From assembly GCA_964574325.1 (NCBI GenBank), contig CAZNMY010000010.1:1-64000 (forward strand): 64,000 nt of DNA. The letters run 5' to 3'. The translations under genes were made by a program, and so were the position numbers. The stretch is from CAMDPA01 sp964574325. GTDB taxonomy: Bacteria > Pseudomonadota > Alphaproteobacteria > Rhizobiales > Hyphomicrobiaceae. The notes beneath the pieces were generated by a model. It worked only from the letters and a program-made list of their open reading frames with translations, was not told the DNA's origin and did not search any database. Positions 43,613-52,439 of the stretch are shown one piece after another. Numbering within the stretch: the first letter of the stretch is position 1; each line of letters starts with the position of its first letter.

Positions 43613-44179
43613 TCACGTCCACATTCGCGCTGCCAACCCACGTTCTTCGCGGCCGGTGAAGTCGGCGTAGATCGCCGTGGTTTGCAGGTTCGAGTGCCCG
43701 AGCCAGCGCGAGACGATGTTGAGCGGGACGTTCTTTTCCAGCGCGGCGATGGCGAAGCCGTGCCGTAGGCCCTTGGCGGAGGCGTGCGGGCCGACAAGAC
43801 CGGCGAGGCCCATGGCGTCCTTCACCCAGCGATGGGCAGTGGCGCGATCCACCGGCCAAAGGGGTTGATCGGCGTGCTTCCGGTTCCGGGTGTCGTGGAT
43901 GAGTTCGATCATCTCCAGCAGCTCGTCCGGCACCGGAATGGTCCGATGCACGAGCTTCCGCCGCTTCAACGTCCGCAACGTGATCGTCTTGGCGACGGCA
44001 TCGAGGTGAAGCGGTGTCACCTCCAGCGGTTCGCTGAGCCGGGCGCCGGTCAGGGCAAGGGTAAGGCAGTAGGACCGCGCAGGACGCGATTTGAGGAACT
44101 TGGCGGCGGCGATAAAGGTCCCCCGCTCCTCGGGGGTCAGATACTTGCGCAGACCGCGCGGGGTGAGGAGGCCGGACAC
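43613..44179 (-). CDS. Tyrosine recombinase, catalytic domain only
   Basis: A 188-residue recombinase/resolvase of the integrase family lacking the usual N-terminal core-binding domain. Catalytic positions are Arg in 'TGARLSEPLEV', the 'AKGLRHGFAIAAL' box (Lys where most members have the first His), 'WLGHSNLQTT' and the nucleophile Tyr in 'TAIYADFTG'. It is similar to short plasmid-type resolvases that resolve multimers. The region at 44180-44330 may hold its target. Confidence 0.85.
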   Translation of the reverse strand: MSGLLTPRGLRKYLTPEERGTFIAAAKFLKSRPARSYCLTLALTGARLSEPLEVTPLHLDAVAKTITLRTLKRRKLVHRTIPVPDELLEMIELIHDTRNRKHADQPLWPVDRATAHRWVKDAMGLAGLVGPHASAKGLRHGFAIAALEKNVPLNIVSRWLGHSNLQTTAIYADFTGREERGLAARMWT

Positions 44180-44330
44180 GGTGCAACATTACGCGATAGG
44201 AACCGTGGCGTGAACGGACCTGCCCGCTCAACGGGCAAGAGCGTGTGGCGGCACCGCATCCCAGAAATCCGCCGTGTCGATCAGGGAAGCCGGTTCCGAC
44301 AGTCAACGCGATGCAACATTATCTTAGGAT
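44180..44330. other. Candidate recombination region before the short tyrosine recombinase
   Basis: The 10-mer TGCAACATTA occurs at 44182-44191 and again at 44312-44321, 130 nt apart. After the second copy TTATC and GATAA form an inverted repeat. A separate hairpin with GCCCG/CGGGC arms lies between. Such spaced repeats could serve as a resolution site, but this is suggestive only. Confidence 0.35.
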
Positions 44331-44454
44331 AGTGTGATAATCAAACTCATAAGGCAGAACCGCGCGGTGACGACTTGTCAGTTCATCACAGAATTCTTAC
44401 GCGGCCTCCTTTCTGACTTCGAAGTTCAACACCTCACGCAGGAAATGTGGAGCG

Positions 44455-47400
44455 CTACAAATCCTCGCTAGTGCCAATGTCCAACTCTCGGAGCAAGTAT
44501 TTTGCAGGAACCTCCTTTCTAACTACATGACACTTAGACAGGACCCAGTCTATCACTCGATCTTCTATAACGCCCCCACGCATTCCGGCACGCACTACCA
44601 CATCCCTCAAAAACAACTCCCTGTCCTGGACCACCAACGAATGCATCGAATTGATTTTGTCATCAATAGCGCCTTCGATGTCGGCGTCGCTTAACTTCGC
44701 CCCCGCAGCATCAGCAGCCGCAGTAAGTTGGCAAAGCAGAATTCCAAGCCTTACGCGACGATCTGCAAGGTCACGCAACTCTGATTTGAACTCAGCTATA
44801 GGCTTTCCAAGGACGTCGAGAGAAAGCCCTCTCAACTTAAGCTCAGCAAGCTGCGCTTTCCAAAGGTTCTCAGATTCTATTTCAACAAGTTGCTTTGGAG
44901 CAACAAACTTATTTGCATCATCCAGGTGATCGAGTAGCTTTCGTTTTAATCGTTGCTGACTTGCAGCCTCGAGTTGAGCATCGATCATTTTTCGAATTGC
45001 AACCATAAGGGCGGCTTTGTTCTCATGGCCGAGCTTTTCTCGAACCATCCCATCAGTGAAGTCAATAAGTGATTTCGCCTCTACGCAATCAATTCTGAAC
45101 GAAAACAGCACCCTCTTTCCGGCAACGTCCTTGCTATGGAAATCCATAGGGTAAAGCAACTCAAATTGCACCACGTCTCTCGCTTGTTTCCCAAGTAATT
45201 TCTGCTGTATAAGATCGCTTGCGCCGCCGGGACCCAAGCCAAATTTTTTCAAGCGCAATAAATTCTGCTTTGGTTCAGTGCCGGCCGGTTCCAAATCGAA
45301 TATTATCTCAGAACCAGTAACGGTTACAACATCACCCTGCTGAGCTGGGCCATCTTTAACTTTTAATGCTGAGCCCATGAGGTTTCGTAGCAAGTTCACA
45401 TTTTCATTAACCAAATCAGAGCTGACTGTCGCGACCTCTTGAACGAGCTTTATGTTACGATATCCTTTGGGTATGTGAGTTAAAAACTCAGGAATGACTG
45501 ATGGCTCTTCAAGTCCCTTGCGAATGCGACTGGTCAAGCTCTCCTTTGCATCAGGCGATTCTAGAATCATATCCTCCAATGCAGGAATCGGGATGTTTTT
45601 TGAAGCAATACTACCCATCGCTTTATCAAATACACTCTTTGTCGAATCTGGCAATTGGTCTCTGATCTCGCTTAATTTGGCGACGTGACCCGCAGAAGCT
45701 TGAATGTAATCAGATATCAGGGCGAAATCTCCCCGTTGCTTTAAGCGCACAAGTTGCGCCGAAGTGAGCCGCTTCATTAAGTCTTCCGCATCAGGCAAAC
45801 GCTCACCCATTAGCACGTAAGACGAACTGCGATTTTTATTGTTCCAACGGTGAGATTCATTGGTTAGTTCAGAAAGCTCCTTCAAGTCAGGGGCAGATCG
45901 AGAGAGCCAATCTTTCAATCGTGGCCAAACCTCGAAATAGGCTTCATGAGCAAATGTGGTGCCGCCTTCGGTGCTAGTCAGGAGGGCGTTCTCCTCCAGA
46001 TCTTCTATCGTTTGATCGCTTACACCGGAGGCGCGTAGAAGCTCCTTGTCAGCTGACTGAGAAATCGGAAATCCCTCGGAGCCAAAGGCTATGAGCAAGT
46101 CGAATAATATAGGCAGCTCCGAGATGCGTTCTCCAAGTTGCTCCTCCGCTAATGATAAACTCTTTTCAATTATACCCCCAATCCGCCTTAGATCCTTATA
46201 CGCTTTTAATGTCATGCGCCCTGGGCGGCACCTCTTGTAGAGGATGTGTATAGCAAGCGCTAGCAATGGAAGACTATTTCGGTCGGGGTGACAGTCTTGA
46301 AGCAGGGCCTCAACTAGCTCGGGCTCCGGCTCTTCGATTCCTGCAGCTGACGCCGGACCAATGATAACAGATTCCAAATCACGGCGGCGAGCCATGGTTG
46401 GCACGGTGAAAAAGGAGAACACAGTGCTCCCTCGTTCAGTTGCGAAAAAATCGCCATCGGTCCAAGTCTGGAGCTGGTCTGATCGATGCCCGATGATCAG
46501 CGTCACTTTGTTACTTTTTATTATCTCTCCGAGAGCTAAGAAAAAATGCTTTGTGTCTATGTCGCCCAGGTTTGGATAACAACGCTCAAACTGATCAATA
46601 AATAGAAAGAGCCGTTGCTCTCCGAGCCCCTCAAGAATATGATGAATATTGAGTGGAATCTTCTCAGGCGACCGGCGAAAGCGCTCTAGGAGAGCGCGTT
46701 CCTGTATCGGGTCGGGATGCCATTCGTGCAAAGCATGCACAAGTGCGATCAGGTGGCTCCGTTTGTTTCGATCAAGGAATCGCACTGTTGAGCCCGAAGC
46801 GCATGGGTGACGCTTCAAAGCTGGCATAACTCCAGCAGCAAGTAAGGAAGATTTGCCTACGCCGGAGCTTCCTGCAACAATAACATGCGACGGCTGATCA
46901 TTTGTGAGAGAACCAACAATGCTCTCTACGTACTGCGCTCTCCCGAAGAAATATCGATCATGCTCCTCTGTGAGGGGGCGAAGACCCGCATAAATTTCTG
47001 TTGAGCCGCCACGTGTTCTAGAGGAATCGTTATATCGATCATTCAAGGTATATTCAATGAGATTACCAACGAGCCGTTCGCAATCGGCTGTGCCATTTAC
47101 TCTATTTTTTATCAGGTTCTTTTTGGGTAGTTCGTCACGAATATCGCCATTAAGGATGAAGGGATCCTTCAGCCAGTCATGCATTGAGTCGTAGCGATAT
47201 AGCGCAGCTTTGTAGGACTCTTTACCGTCCCTGTAGTTGCCTTGGGCTGGTGGGGTGTCTTGCATAAAAACATGAACGGAACGATTGGCTAGAAGCCGAT
47301 CGGCGATCTCTTTCATTGTTCCAGGCCCAATATCACTCACCAGCATTACCAACAATAGATCTGCGTCTCTTGGATGACCTTGAGTCCGGTAAATAGCGTC

Positions 47401-47691
47401 ATTCCGGTCCTCGGTGATTTCCCAAACAACCTGGTTCTCGCTGTCCCATCGCACAACCAAAGCGCTTGCACGCTCACGATACGTTGGCGAATCAAACTTC
47501 TTTTTTATTCCTTTTTCTGCCGCATCAACTAGCTCAACGGCAGTCTTTGGGAAGCTCAAAAATATTCTGATCGTATCGCGTGGTCGTTGGTATCCGACGG
47601 ATCTCGTGCTTGGCTCGCTCACTACGGTAACTCCCGCCAATCGTCGCATCTTCGCGATATTATGTATACCATTTGCATTAAAATTTGACAA
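44455..47691 (-). CDS. Large STAND-type NTPase, candidate defence protein
   Basis: A 1078-residue AT-rich gene product. An N-terminal alpha/beta domain (about 38-150, 'TIRIFLSFPKTAVELVD') resembles TIR/DUF4062-like sensor or effector modules. The NTPase has 'RYFFGRAQYVESIVGSL', Walker A 'GSSGVGKSS' (274-282) and Walker B 'LFLFIDQFERCY' (about 355-366). A winged-helix-like part follows, and a long C-terminal region of helices and a beta-rich segment matches no family I know. Architecture and island context resemble nSTAND (Avs-like) anti-phage proteins. The role is inferred. Confidence 0.82.
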   Translation of the reverse strand: MSNFNANGIHNIAKMRRLAGVTVVSEPSTRSVGYQRPRDTIRIFLSFPKTAVELVDAAEKGIKKKFDSPTYRERASALVVRWDSENQVVWEITEDRNDAIYRTQGHPRDADLLLVMLVSDIGPGTMKEIADRLLANRSVHVFMQDTPPAQGNYRDGKESYKAALYRYDSMHDWLKDPFILNGDIRDELPKKNLIKNRVNGTADCERLVGNLIEYTLNDRYNDSSRTRGGSTEIYAGLRPLTEEHDRYFFGRAQYVESIVGSLTNDQPSHVIVAGSSGVGKSSLLAAGVMPALKRHPCASGSTVRFLDRNKRSHLIALVHALHEWHPDPIQERALLERFRRSPEKIPLNIHHILEGLGEQRLFLFIDQFERCYPNLGDIDTKHFFLALGEIIKSNKVTLIIGHRSDQLQTWTDGDFFATERGSTVFSFFTVPTMARRRDLESVIIGPASAAGIEEPEPELVEALLQDCHPDRNSLPLLALAIHILYKRCRPGRMTLKAYKDLRRIGGIIEKSLSLAEEQLGERISELPILFDLLIAFGSEGFPISQSADKELLRASGVSDQTIEDLEENALLTSTEGGTTFAHEAYFEVWPRLKDWLSRSAPDLKELSELTNESHRWNNKNRSSSYVLMGERLPDAEDLMKRLTSAQLVRLKQRGDFALISDYIQASAGHVAKLSEIRDQLPDSTKSVFDKAMGSIASKNIPIPALEDMILESPDAKESLTSRIRKGLEEPSVIPEFLTHIPKGYRNIKLVQEVATVSSDLVNENVNLLRNLMGSALKVKDGPAQQGDVVTVTGSEIIFDLEPAGTEPKQNLLRLKKFGLGPGGASDLIQQKLLGKQARDVVQFELLYPMDFHSKDVAGKRVLFSFRIDCVEAKSLIDFTDGMVREKLGHENKAALMVAIRKMIDAQLEAASQQRLKRKLLDHLDDANKFVAPKQLVEIESENLWKAQLAELKLRGLSLDVLGKPIAEFKSELRDLADRRVRLGILLCQLTAAADAAGAKLSDADIEGAIDDKINSMHSLVVQDRELFLRDVVVRAGMRGGVIEDRVIDWVLSKCHVVRKEVPAKYLLRELDIGTSEDL

Positions 47692-47805
47692 GGCAGTGAG
47701 CTGCGGAAAATATGGATGTGGGTCTTGTTACTTTCTCAGTTGTGCGGTAAGGTTTGCCCAACGAAAGAAGTTTTGATGTTAATGAAGCAAATGAGATGGG
47801 CATCA

Positions 47806-47956
47806 CATGCCTATCCCCTTGCCTCAGGCGCTGGCTCAAAATCGCATGGCCGACCAACGTCATAGGTGGTCGGGTGCAGATCATGGGGCCGACGTGCCAC
47901 TTGGTTGATATCGCAGCCATTTCCGCGCTCACGCCTGAGGCAAGGGGATAGGCATG
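47806..47956. mobile_element. 151-bp miniature inverted-repeat element, copy 2
   Basis: Identical to copy 1. It is flanked by the 9-bp direct repeat TGGGCATCA (47797-47805 and 47957-47965). The insertion is in the first codons of the LRR gene. The element's last bases are CATG, and this ATG is now in frame with the LRR coding sequence. Confidence 0.92.
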
Positions 47957-48469
47957 TGGGCATCAACTAAGGACCGTCGTGCTCTGATACCGCAGCATTA
48001 CCACAACTTTGAAGTGCACGCCGTTTCATTTCTCGATATAGTTGGTGTTCCTTATCGCATAGAGAGATCGGAAGGTAGGGATTGGAGAATCAAGATGACT
48101 TGCGATCTCGATCTTTCAAGGTGCGGGTTGACCAAACTGCCAGTCGATTTTGACCGGATCGATATGCGAGGTTTCGATGTCTACTTGGACGACAACCTGC
48201 TGGTCGCCATAGATAGGCTCCCAATTAATATTGGGGTTTTAAGTGCCAATAGGAATAAGTTGACTTCTGTTCTGTCGCCTGGCGACGGAATCAGCGCCGT
48301 TTTCCTTAGGGAAAATTGTTTGTCGGATTTGCCGGATCTCCCGGACTCGCTTGAATATTTGGATCTGAGAAACAATCGGATCGAGAATTTGCCCGTAGTT
48401 TCTGTCAAATGTCGAATTGAGCTCAAGGGAAATCCCTGCGAAAGCGAGTTAAGTAAAGATGAGAGATGA
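47954..48469 (+). CDS. Leucine-rich-repeat protein, 5' end rebuilt by the miniature element
   Basis: A 171-residue protein. The N-terminal 60 residues are of unknown fold. Several LRR units then follow: 'LDLSRCGLTKLPVDF', 'GVLSANRNKLTSVL', 'LPDLPDSLEYLDLRNNRIENL' without its last residue, and a capping end. The repeat style resembles LPX-type bacterial LRR proteins. The ATG at 47954 belongs to the inserted element. Removing the element and one 9-bp duplication gives an in-frame ATG at 47791 (also 47776 or 47782), so the original N-terminus was only slightly longer. It is divergent from the STAND gene. Confidence 0.7.
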   Translation: MWASTKDRRALIPQHYHNFEVHAVSFLDIVGVPYRIERSEGRDWRIKMTCDLDLSRCGLTKLPVDFDRIDMRGFDVYLDDNLLVAIDRLPINIGVLSANRNKLTSVLSPGDGISAVFLRENCLSDLPDLPDSLEYLDLRNNRIENLPVVSVKCRIELKGNPCESELSKDER

Positions 48470-48608
48470 CAAACGGAGCGGAACGGTCGCTCTGTCGTAT
48501 ATACTCGGCACACCCGAGCCAGACTCGTCCAGCCGCGTTTTAGTGCATTCCTTGCAGTGTTCAGTCGCTCACCCAGTAGGCTTCTTGACGTGGAAACGCA
48601 CAGGGACT

Positions 48609-49857
48609 TTAGTGCTGGCGGTTATCCGACCGCGGCACCTCATCCAAGATAAACGTACTGCTAAGTCCCAATGCCTCGTTCCTTGCCCGGTTCTCTGCAG
48701 CGAGTTCAGTGCGGATACTTGACCAAAACCGCTCGACCACCAGGTCATTGTCTTGCACTGCCGCCTCGCGAACGCTAGGGAGCCGCTTCCTTAGGTATTC
48801 GGTCAGAACGTTGGCTACGCGAGCAAACGATCGGCGATTGCGCTCGGCAAGCGAGAGTGCGGAGAGGCTTGTGGCTAGGGTCTGTAGGCCCCCTCCGAAG
48901 ACCCCCCCTAATGCTGCCCGCTCTGAACTGATCCACGACCGAGCAATGCGCGCCCAGCGATCTATGCCGGGTGCCATTGGTCCCAACATCGATAAAGCCA
49001 ACTCGCAGACGACAGGTGTCATGGCTATCATCAGCAGGAGCACTGCGAGCCAACGCAAGCCGGAAATCCCACGCGCTGGCCAACTGAAGTCGTGGCTCCT
49101 GTTTCGGTGCCAGTCGCGTTGATCTTCGATGAGGTAAGCTCGCACATATTCAAGGGTAAGCACGTTGGCCGGTAGTTCGTGCCATGCCTATCCCCTTGCC
49201 TCAGGCGCTGGCTCAAAATCGCATGGCCGACCAACGTCATAGGTGGTCGGGTGCAGATCATGGGGCCGACGTGCCACTTGGTTGATATCGCAGCCATTTC
49301 CGCGCTCACGCCTGAGGCAAGGGGATAGGCATGAGTTCGTGCTGCAGAGGCTTTGGCAACTTTCGTCCGTAGTCCAGGATCTTCTGGAAATGGTCGAGCC
49401 GCAGCGCCTCCGAACGCATTCTGGCGTTGCCCCATTCGTCGCTCGGTCTCCTCATCCTCAAGTAAAAGGTGGAACCGAGCGCCAAACCCAAGCATATGAA
49501 GTGAAGGATCTGAAGGGATAGTGAACCCACGGTGCCTTGTGCCCACTGCAAGTACAGCATTAGGCCAGATACACCTGTCGCTACAAATCCGAGCCAAGCG
49601 GCGTAGCGGCCAAAACCGTGCTGGTGCTTCTGCGCATTCTGTGCATTCCTGCTCGCCTTCTCGTACTCTGCGATCGACGTCGCGGCGGAAACACTATCGA
49701 GCACCAATGCTAACTGTTTCGCCGCTGGGGAGAGCGCCAGCGCGTGCTTATCGATGTCGCGCCAACTCCTGATCTTTTCACGCAATCGATCGACCTCGGC
49801 AATAGCCGCAGCAGTATCCGCATGACACCGCTCTATTGCGGGTGGTTGCTCGCTCAT
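48609..49857 (-). pseudogene. SLATT-like membrane protein gene, split by the miniature element
   Basis: Two minus-strand frames (from 49857, and down to 48609) join perfectly when the 151-bp element and one 9-bp duplication are removed, giving a single frame of 363 codons. The N-terminal part has a helix, two membrane segments ('YAAWLGFVATGVSGLMLYL', 'ILHFICLGLALGSTFYL') and the basic motif 'DEWGNARMRSEALRLDHF', the pattern of SLATT-type domains tied to nucleotide-signalling defence. The C-terminal half adds another hydrophobic pair. At present only a truncated product of about 175 native residues could be made. Confidence 0.85.
49183..49333. mobile_element. 151-bp miniature inverted-repeat element, copy 3
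   Basis: Identical to copies 1 and 2, flanked by AGTTCGTGC (49174-49182 and 49334-49342). It interrupts the SLATT-like gene. Reading from the interrupted gene into the element soon meets a stop. Confidence 0.92.
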
Positions 49858-50212
49858 TAATACGCCTCTCTACAGGTGTCCAACACGCGGATGATGCTAC
49901 AGATTGAAGTGAGCCCGTCAGGATTGTCCTTGATTCTTGGAAACTGGACGTAATCCAACACCTCCATGCGTGGTTCGCGAGGAGGAATTTGGGCTGACGG
50001 TAACAGGCCTACTTGCGAGCACAAGGGCGCGCGTTAGGTCTGTCGAATCTGGCCCAGCGAATAGGCAAAGCATCACAGCCAAACGCCGATACCGCGCCTG
50101 GTGTCTACAGGGTGTTTTCAATTCCACGTGCTTTAACTGCGGGAAATCGCCCAGAAAGATTGTCTTGGGCGCAGGAAGCCCGGCAGTGGTTACCCTACTG
50201 ACAATACAGAAC
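49858..50212. other. Intergenic region without a gene
   Basis: About 355 nt between the SLATT-like pseudogene and the end of the second relaxase gene. It must hold the promoter of the former. I see no gene or clear RNA structure. Confidence 0.35.
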
Positions 50213-51382
50213 CTACCGCCCCCGTCCCCGATCGCGCCCCTGATCAGACCTTGGCTGGGCCACCGGGATACCCCGGTCGCGGGCGAGCATTTCGGTGAGG
50301 GTCATGGGGCGTGATGAGGTAGGCGCAGGCTGGTGTGCAACAAGCGCTGGTACGGGTAGGAGCTGCTCGATGACCGGCGCAGGTGGGGCTGGCTGTGCGG
50401 TCGAATTCTGCAGCGTCAGCGCTTCCGGAACATCCGTCCTAGCGTGCGCGGCGGACTGCAGCGCGGTATGAGATGCGGGTGACGGCCCAAGAAATGGTCG
50501 CGGGCCGTGCACTGCGGGTAGAGGGATGGCGGGCGCCAACACGGGCACCACAATCTTCGCCCCCACCGGCATAGCCGGTCCAGATGTCCGAACCTCCCCC
50601 GCGCCCCGCGCCGGCTGTTTGAGCGACGCGTTGTATTCGACCCGGGTCAAGCCTTTGTCGATCTCGGCATAACGCACCACCCGCGTCGTTGACCGGCCGC
50701 GCCGCCGGAACGGATTGTTGCGCACAACGCGATCTCGTGACGACGGCCGAAAGCCGCGCCGATGCATCGCCCGAATGTTGGGTCCCTCGTGCACCTGCGG
50801 CCGACGCCCCACGCCTTGCTCGCGCAATGACCGCCGATCAATTCGTTCGGACCGTCCAGCCACCTCTAGCGCGGCGTTGGCGCACCGCTGCCACAGCTCC
50901 CGAACCTTGAGAAGGGTGGTGGGGGAAGCTTGACCCTTTCCCTGACGCAAGGCCGCTTCCTTCTTGCCGGCCGACAGGAACATCACCCGCCGTCCGGTTT
51001 CAACGTCACGGTCGCGGAGCACGAGGTGGCAGTGGGGGTTATTGCGGTCCTTGCCTTCGGTGTGGAATGCCGCGAACCACGATGCCCGCCCCAGTGTCAG
51101 CTTTTCGGCAAATGCTGCCACCAGTGCATGCTGATGAACGGCGCTCAACTCCCGGGGAAGCGCCAGCACCAGCTTGTCAATCACGCGCGCGTTCTTGCGA
51201 TCGTCCCGCTCCTCGCGCTTCAGCCAAGCGATGGCCTGTCGCCGGACCTCCGGCATGCGGGCGGCGATGACGTGGGTCACCGCCGCTTTGCGGGTGATGT
51301 ATTTCAGGTGGGCGGCGGATGTGAACGGCTGGGCCTGCGTGGTCTTGCCGATGGCCGTCATGCGCAAACTGTAGATGGCCAT
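50213..51382 (-). CDS. MobA/MobL-type relaxase (MOBQ-like)
   Basis: A 389-residue relaxase that should nick DNA at its oriT. The N-terminal domain (about 1-190) has the start 'MAIYSLRMTAIGKTTQAQPF', a 'KLVLALPRELSAVHQHAL' segment and the metal motif 'NNPHCHLVLRDRDV'. This combination is typical of the MobA/MobL family (PF03389-type). The C-terminal 200 residues are Pro/Ala-rich and end with 'LTEMLARDRGIPVAQ' and an RDRGRGR tail. GGAGG lies just before the ATG. It follows the gene at 51395 in one operon, 12 nt apart. Confidence 0.88.
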   Translation of the reverse strand: MAIYSLRMTAIGKTTQAQPFTSAAHLKYITRKAAVTHVIAARMPEVRRQAIAWLKREERDDRKNARVIDKLVLALPRELSAVHQHALVAAFAEKLTLGRASWFAAFHTEGKDRNNPHCHLVLRDRDVETGRRVMFLSAGKKEAALRQGKGQASPTTLLKVRELWQRCANAALEVAGRSERIDRRSLREQGVGRRPQVHEGPNIRAMHRRGFRPSSRDRVVRNNPFRRRGRSTTRVVRYAEIDKGLTRVEYNASLKQPARGAGEVRTSGPAMPVGAKIVVPVLAPAIPLPAVHGPRPFLGPSPASHTALQSAAHARTDVPEALTLQNSTAQPAPPAPVIEQLLPVPALVAHQPAPTSSRPMTLTEMLARDRGIPVAQPRSDQGRDRGRGR

Positions 51383-51394
51383 CGATCCTCCTTT

Positions 51395-52048
51395 TCAGCG
51401 ACCCCGGTCGCGGTGGAACAGCCTGGGCACGATGGCCGGAGCCACGCCGTGCTGTTGGGCCAGTTGCTCGGTCAACGTCAACTTCCCCGGCGTCGGATGC
51501 CCCCACGCCGATCCCGACGCCTGCCGAAGTGCTCCGACCTGCGGCAGCGGCCGGGCGGGTTGCGTGGGCTCGGCAACCAGCACAATCGGCTCGGGTTGAT
51601 GCGCCGTCCGGGCTGGCTCCGACTTGGTCCGAGCGGCTACGAAAGCGGGCCGATCGACTGTCCCGGACACACGCTCGGGCGCGGCGCCTTGATCAGGAAT
51701 TACCTCGACCGCCACCCCTTTATGGACAGCCGTCATCGCCACCTGACGTTGCAGCTCCTTTTGCTTGTTCCGCTCCGCCACACGTTGCAGCCGCGCTTCG
51801 ACCAGCTGGGCGCGCTCATGGAAAATGTGCTGCCAGACCGTCTTCTTGGCCCAGGGCGGCAGATCCTTGGTGGCCCTCAACAGCTGGCGCTCGTACCGCG
51901 TCGGCCACCAGAACAGCGACCGAGCCCGGCGCTGGACCTCTGCTGGAAACCGCTCCAGCAGGTTCGGCACTCGGTCCTTGTAGTGGACCTCGACCTTGAT
52001 CGCGCCGCCGGCCGAGACCGAGATGTCCATTTGATGATGCTGCTGCAA
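51395..52048 (-). CDS. Mobilisation accessory protein with shared C-terminal tail, about 217 aa
   Basis: A basic protein with 'RAQLVEARLQRVAERNKQKE' as a coiled-coil centre and 'DLPPWAKKTVWQHIFHERA' before it. The Pro-rich end carries the tail 'LTLTEQLAQQHGV' and 'HRDRGR', shared with the relaxase it precedes and with the protein at 40554. The TTG at 52048 is chosen because GGGAGG lies five bases upstream; ATG 52030 and TTG 52078 are alternatives. It probably forms part of the relaxosome. Confidence 0.62.
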   Translation of the reverse strand: MQQHHQMDISVSAGGAIKVEVHYKDRVPNLLERFPAEVQRRARSLFWWPTRYERQLLRATKDLPPWAKKTVWQHIFHERAQLVEARLQRVAERNKQKELQRQVAMTAVHKGVAVEVIPDQGAAPERVSGTVDRPAFVAARTKSEPARTAHQPEPIVLVAEPTQPARPLPQVGALRQASGSAWGHPTPGKLTLTEQLAQQHGVAPAIVPRLFHRDRGR

Positions 52049-52208
52049 TGTCGCCTCCCGAGTATTGGCCGGTTGCAAGTCATTCCGCGACGCGTTGCTG
52101 AATCAACTGAACCAACTCGGACGGGTTTTGCTTGCCAAAACCCACAAGTGCGCCCTCAACACTGCTCGACACTACGTTGAATCTACGGCAGAACTTTGGC
52201 AGCCGTCT

Positions 52209-52247
52209 CGCCGTGACGTATGCGGATGCTCCGCATGTGTCACGGCG
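52209..52247. other. Candidate oriT hairpin between divergent mobilisation genes
   Basis: CGCCGTGAC and GTCACGGCG form a 9-bp outer stem. After a GT/GT internal loop, ATGCGGA and TCCGCAT form a 7-bp inner stem with a three-base tip. It lies in the 390-nt space between the relaxase operon (minus) and the coupling-protein gene (plus), the usual place for oriT. A further short repeat, GTGCG-N5-CGCAC, follows about 70 nt downstream. Confidence 0.55.
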
Positions 52248-52439
52248 GCCGGCAGCGAGGGGCCAAGTTGCGGGGGCCGGACAGGTCCGTGGCGGGCAGT
52301 CGGCAGTGTGCGTCGCGCGCACTGCCTTGGGGGGAAACGCACCGCGTTTGGGGGGAGCCGTCTTGCTCCCCCCCGCAAATCAGTTGAATGCTGGTGCGCA
52401 ATTCGCGCGTGCCTGCGTCAGCGACGACGAGGTGCCAAC

